Shown: one piece after another, positions 6,163-8,833 of the stretch
Layout of the letters: every line of letters begins with the position of its first letter
Position numbering within the stretch: the first letter of the stretch is position 1
DNA from: Rhizobiales bacterium UBA697
GTDB lineage: Bacteria > Pseudomonadota > Alphaproteobacteria > Rhizobiales > Ancalomicrobiaceae
Length of the DNA: 8,833 nt
NCBI GenBank assembly: GCA_002298965.1
Contig: DBMN01000365.1
Coordinates: 8,826 to 17,658 of the forward strand
Direction of reading: 5' to 3'
Notes under the pieces: model-generated
Told to the model about the DNA's origin: nothing
The model's input: only the letters and a program-made list of their open reading frames with translations
Database searches by the model: none
Position numbers and translations under genes: made by a program

Positions 6163-6178
6163 CGAGCGCATGCGCTCG
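6163..6178. promoter_or_regulatory. 16-bp perfect palindrome, candidate operator
   Basis: CGAGCGCATGCGCTCG is fully self-complementary with no loop, which favours a dimeric protein-binding site over an RNA hairpin. It adjoins the AT-rich island 6137-6162, about 200 bases upstream of the dehydrogenase and 295 upstream of the regulator start. No binding protein can be named. Confidence 0.35.
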
Positions 6179-6395
6179 GTGGGCGCGGTCGTTCCGCCAT
6201 CGCGACGCAGGGCGAACGGCCCGCGGGACCGCTGTCGATCCTACGTTGCAATCCGCTCGAAATGCCGCGGTGTGATTGACTAATCGGCTGCCGGCGCGGG
6301 GGCGCCGCGGTGTCTCGGAGGCATCGGTTCGTTCCCTGACCCGTCATTCTTGTTGGGGGCAGGATGCGTCGTTTGCCGGGAGAGGAAAATCGAAA

Positions 6396-6424
6396 TCTTT
6401 GCAAGAAAGACTGAATGTGATTCA
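6396..6424. promoter_or_regulatory. Candidate LysR-type regulator binding site (T-N11-A) with adjacent dyad
   Basis: TGAAT-GTG-ATTCA (6412-6424) is an inverted repeat with the exact T-N11-A layout favoured by LysR-type proteins. Directly beside it is a second dyad, TCTTT-GCAAG-AAAGA (6396-6410). Both sit in an unusually AT-rich stretch 49-77 bases upstream of the LysR start codon, where an autoregulatory site would be expected. The large distance to the dehydrogenase gene (about 430 bp) leaves open whether the same site controls that operon. Confidence 0.45.
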
Positions 6425-6472
6425 CTCTCGATCGGCGGCGATCGCGGTCCGCCGGAACGGGGAGCGAGCCTG

Positions 6473-7360
6473 GTGTCGCGCGATTTCTCCACCTTCCCGC
6501 TGCTGTCGCTGCGGGCCTTCGAGGCGGTGGCCCGCCACGGATCGGTCAAGCTGGCGGCGGAAGAACTGCGACTGACGCCGAGCGCGGTCAGTCATGCGCT
6601 CTCCAAGCTCGAGAGCGATCTCGGCGTGGTGCTGTTCACGCGGAAAGCCCGTTCGATCAGCCTCAACTATTCCGGCGAACGCCTCCACAAGCACATCGAC
6701 GCCGGCTTCGATCGCATCCGGGACGGTCTGGCGACGGTGTCGTCGCGAGGATCGCTGCTCATCCGCATCCACAGCTCGCCGAGCTTCGCGGCGCAGTGGC
6801 TGACGCCCCGTCTGCCGGACTTTCTCGCGGAATATCCCGGCATGGAGGTGCTGGTCTCGGCCGACACGAACTACACGACCTTTGCCGCCGACGAGTTCGA
6901 CGTCGACATCGTCTACGGGCGGCGGAGCAATCCTCAGCTCATCGAGACCAGTCTGGGGACCGAGATCGTCAAACCGATGTGCTCGCCGCGGCTTGCGGAA
7001 GCCTTTCGCCATCCCGGCGATCTCGAGGGAGCGGTGCTGATCTGGAGCACCCTGAAGCTGGCGACGTGGAACGACTGGTTCGCCGCCAACGGACTGCATC
7101 GGCCGAAGACGGCGGCGCTGCGCTTCGATCGCAGCTTCATGTCGATCGCCGCGGCGGTGTCGGGCTTGGGGGTCGTGCTCGAATCGGTACGGCTGGCCGA
7201 ACGGGAGATCGAGAACGGCTCCCTCGTCACGCTCTTCGACGAGACGTCGATGCCGATCACCTACGCTCCGCACTATCTCGTGCATCCGAAGAAGAAGAAG
7301 CACAATCCGGCGGTCCGCCACTTCGTCGACTGGATCTCGCGCTGCCTCGATCTCGCGTGA
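6473..7360 (+). CDS. LysR family transcriptional regulator (GcvA-like)
   Basis: DNA-binding regulator of 295 residues. The N-terminal winged helix-turn-helix spans residues 11-57: 'LLSLRAFEAVARHGSVKLAA', then 'LRLTPSAVSHALSKLE', then 'LGVVLFTR'. The pattern 'FPLLSLRAFEAVARHGS' is typical of the GcvA-like branch. The remaining 200 residues form the periplasmic-binding-protein-like effector domain, with 'DVDIVYGRR' (143-151), 'AAAVSGLGVVLES' (226-238) and a basic 'PKKKKHNPAVRHFVDWI' tail (272-288). The frame is open further upstream but has no ATG. GTG at 6473 gives the normal length and has GGGGAG eight bases upstream. It is transcribed away from the dehydrogenase-dctP operon, the classic arrangement for a LysR regulator and its target. 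The effector is probably the imported acid or a product of it, by inference. Confidence 0.93.
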   Translation: MSRDFSTFPLLSLRAFEAVARHGSVKLAAEELRLTPSAVSHALSKLESDLGVVLFTRKARSISLNYSGERLHKHIDAGFDRIRDGLATVSSRGSLLIRIHSSPSFAAQWLTPRLPDFLAEYPGMEVLVSADTNYTTFAADEFDVDIVYGRRSNPQLIETSLGTEIVKPMCSPRLAEAFRHPGDLEGAVLIWSTLKLATWNDWFAANGLHRPKTAALRFDRSFMSIAAAVSGLGVVLESVRLAEREIENGSLVTLFDETSMPITYAPHYLVHPKKKKHNPAVRHFVDWISRCLDLA

Positions 7361-7434
7361 GCCTCTCCCGCCGGACCGACGCGCTCCTCGTCGGATCGCG
7401 CGGAAAACGGCCGATTCACCGAATCTTTCTTCCC

Positions 7435-7451
7435 GCCGGAGATACTCCGGC
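7435..7451. repeat. Hairpin in the gap between the LysR and GGDEF genes
   Basis: GCCGGAG (7435-7441) and CTCCGGC (7445-7451) form a perfect seven-bp stem with loop ATA. It is 75 bases after the LysR stop and 52 bases before the GGDEF start. On the plus strand it is preceded, not followed, by a T-rich run (CTTTCTT), so it is not a normal rho-independent terminator for the LysR gene. It may be part of the leader of the next gene. Confidence 0.35.
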
Positions 7452-7502
7452 CGAGTGGGGCGGCGTACCCGACCGGGAGAGGCGCGGGAGACGGAGCGAT
7501 CG

Positions 7503-8833
7503 ATGCGGCATTCGCGGTTCGGCAGTCTTTCGCGCCTGATCGGCCTGGCGACCGCGGCACTCATCGCGATGGCGACCGTGTCGCTCGTCCATGTCGGTCG
7601 GACCGCCTCGAGCGAAGCGGATGCCCAGGCGGCCCGCGGCGAGCGGACGCTCTTCGAGACGTTCCTGCGCGGACGGCTCCATCTGATGGCGCGCGATCAG
7701 CTGTCGCTGGCGCAATGGAACAGGTCGGTCGACAACATCGTCCTCCACGTCAACCGCCGCTATCTGCGCACCGAGATCCTGGAACCGCTCTGGGACGATT
7801 TCGCCGCGAGCTTCAACGTCGTCGTCGCCGCCGACGGTGCGGTTCTCGCGTCCGCCCGGCGCGACGAGGTGACCTTCGCCACCGGCGGGCATCGGCTCGA
7901 CGGCGATCTGGCGCGATTGCGCGATCGCGCCGTGACGCGCTACTTCGCCAACCGCATCGCGGTCGACGGCGGCTTCCGTCAGAAACACGTCACCACGGCG
8001 CAGGTCGGCGAGGTCGCCGAAGTCGGCTTCGTCGAGATCGACGGCGCGCCCCATCTCGCCGCGGCCATGGCCGTCGTCCCCGACGACGGCACCGTGAAAC
8101 TGCCCGACGGGCCGCCGGTCGTCCTGATCTCCGCGCGCCCGATCGACGGCGCCCTCCTCGGCGAGTTCGCGACCGATCTCGGCTTCCGCGATCTCGCCTT
8201 TCTCGCGGCACCGGGCGCCTCGGCCGCCGGATGGGCGGTGCACGCCATCGACGGCCGGCCGATCGGGGCCTTCGTCTGGACGAGCGACACCCCCGGTGCC
8301 CGGATCTGGCGACTGATCGTGCCGCTGATCGCCGGTTCGACGGTGCTGACGAGCCTCGCCGCCTTCTTCGTCGCCCGCCACATCGGGCGGCTCTCGTCCC
8401 GGCTCGAGGAGAGCGAAGCCCACAATCGCCACGTCGCCCGCCACGACGCGCTGACCGGCGTGGCCAACCGGCGGGAGGTCGAGGCGCGGCTCGACGCGGC
8501 CCTGGCCGGCCTGCCCGAGCATCCCTTCGCCTGGATCGCCTGCGATCTCGATCGCTTCAAGGCGGTCAACGACACGTTCGGCCATGCCGCCGGCGACACG
8601 GTGATCCGGACCGTCGCCGATCGGCTTCGCGGGGTGGTCGGAGGCGCCGGCACGGTGGGGCGGATCGGCGGCGACGAGTTCGTCGTCCTCGTCTCCGCCT
8701 ACGCGGACCCCGCCCGCCTCGGCATTCTCGCCGCCGAGATCTCGGCGGCGGTCCGCGCGCCGATCCCGCTTTCCGGCGGCGCCGAGACCGACGTCGGCGT
8801 CAGCCTCGGCATCGCCATCGTCGATACCGTGGG
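7503..8833 (+). CDS. Membrane-bound CHASE4-GGDEF protein, probable diguanylate cyclase (3' end beyond window)
   Basis: The 443 visible residues form a sensor-type c-di-GMP enzyme. A short basic N-terminus leads to a membrane helix (about 11-31). A periplasmic domain follows (about 32-268) whose 'DQLSLAQWNRSVDNIVLHV' and 'FNVVVAADGAVLA' stretches fit a CHASE4 sensor. A second helix lies at about 269-291, with a short linker before the GGDEF domain from about 312. There 'ARHDALTGVANRR' (312-324), 'DLDRFKAVNDTFGHAAGD' (348-365) and the active-site signature GGDEF (389-393) are intact, so cyclase activity is expected. At the place of the RxxD inhibitory site the residues are GGAG (380-383), so c-di-GMP feedback at that site is probably lost. 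GGAG six bases before ATG 7503 supports the start. The frame is still open at the window end, so an EAL domain may follow. The signal it senses is unknown, and co-transcription with the LysR gene is possible but unproven. Confidence 0.92.
   Translation, partial: MRHSRFGSLSRLIGLATAALIAMATVSLVHVGRTASSEADAQAARGERTLFETFLRGRLHLMARDQLSLAQWNRSVDNIVLHVNRRYLRTEILEPLWDDFAASFNVVVAADGAVLASARRDEVTFATGGHRLDGDLARLRDRAVTRYFANRIAVDGGFRQKHVTTAQVGEVAEVGFVEIDGAPHLAAAMAVVPDDGTVKLPDGPPVVLISARPIDGALLGEFATDLGFRDLAFLAAPGASAAGWAVHAIDGRPIGAFVWTSDTPGARIWRLIVPLIAGSTVLTSLAAFFVARHIGRLSSRLEESEAHNRHVARHDALTGVANRREVEARLDAALAGLPEHPFAWIACDLDRFKAVNDTFGHAAGDTVIRTVADRLRGVVGGAGTVGRIGGDEFVVLVSAYADPARLGILAAEISAAVRAPIPLSGGAETDVGVSLGIAIVDTV

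Larger units (their letters stand above)
5963..6472. other. Divergent regulatory region between the dehydrogenase and LysR genes
   Basis: This 510 bp non-coding region should hold the promoters of both divergent units. It contains a nested inverted repeat (6033-6079), a 10-bp palindrome GTTTCGAAAC (6019-6028), a 16-bp palindrome (6163-6178), an imperfect-centre dyad GATT-GACT-AATC (6274-6285), and two adjacent dyads in an AT-rich stretch (6396-6424). AT-rich islands at about 6137-6162 and 6385-6425 stand out against the GC-rich surroundings. I could not find a convincing -35/-10 pair for either gene. Open frames here look like chance frames. Confidence 0.6.

Noticed and set aside
6150..6425. 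91-codon minus-strand frame in the divergent spacer
   Set aside because: It has no ribosome-binding site or recognisable domain, and it covers the palindromes and AT-rich regulatory stretch. It is probably a chance frame.
6350..6472. N-terminal extension of the LysR regulator to TTG at 6350
   Set aside because: The added 41 residues precede the normal start of the helix-turn-helix domain and overlap the likely operator. GTG 6473 has a ribosome-binding site and gives the usual family length.
7416..8585. 389-codon open frame on the minus strand
   Set aside because: It lies antisense to the CHASE4-GGDEF gene, which has a full set of family motifs and a ribosome-binding site. The antisense product resembles no protein family.

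Overview
The window is about 8.8 kb of very GC-rich bacterial DNA. Codon use is dominated by G and C in third positions. The gene content is a LivK/LivH-type ABC importer, a TRAP DctP protein, a LysR regulator and a GGDEF protein. Together with compact GC-rich palindromic repeats, this points to an alphaproteobacterium, probably of the Hyphomicrobiales (Rhizobiales) type. No phage, transposase, CRISPR array or plasmid function is visible, so it reads as ordinary chromosome.

Left part (1-2411): a branched-chain-amino-acid-type (HAAT) ABC importer lies on the minus strand. The periplasmic binding protein (812-1981) comes first, followed by the permease LivH (1-603), which runs off the left edge. 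The 208 bp between them hold two inverted copies of a G/C-rich palindromic repeat. A plausible minus-strand promoter sits at 2072-2100. Beyond it is a complete tRNA-Ser(GCU) gene (2320-2411, plus strand) with its own promoter.

Middle part (2477-5962): three minus-strand genes. A PLP enzyme of the Cys/Met-metabolism family (2477-3661) converges on the tRNA gene. Upstream of it is a 322 bp spacer holding a strong hairpin and what looks like the C-terminal remnant of a class V aminotransferase. Then come a Tat-exported TRAP solute-binding protein (3984-5015) and a beta-hydroxyacid dehydrogenase (5084-5962), which form a two-gene operon. No TRAP membrane subunits (DctQ/DctM) are present on either side of the binding protein.

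Right part (5963-8833): a 510 bp divergent intergenic region with several dyad symmetries separates the dehydrogenase from a LysR-type regulator (6473-7360, plus strand, GTG start). The regulator is the natural candidate to control the dehydrogenase/dctP operon. It is followed by the start of a membrane-bound CHASE4-GGDEF protein (7503 to the right edge), probably a c-di-GMP enzyme.

Most likely biological reading: uptake of an organic acid or sugar acid by a TRAP system whose membrane part lies elsewhere, oxidation by an L-threonate-dehydrogenase-like enzyme, and control by the divergent LysR protein. The link is inferred from gene order and family resemblance. I see no clearly novel system. 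The most unusual items are the aminotransferase remnant, the orphan DctP, the inverted repeat pair between the liv genes, and the dyads in the divergent promoter region.
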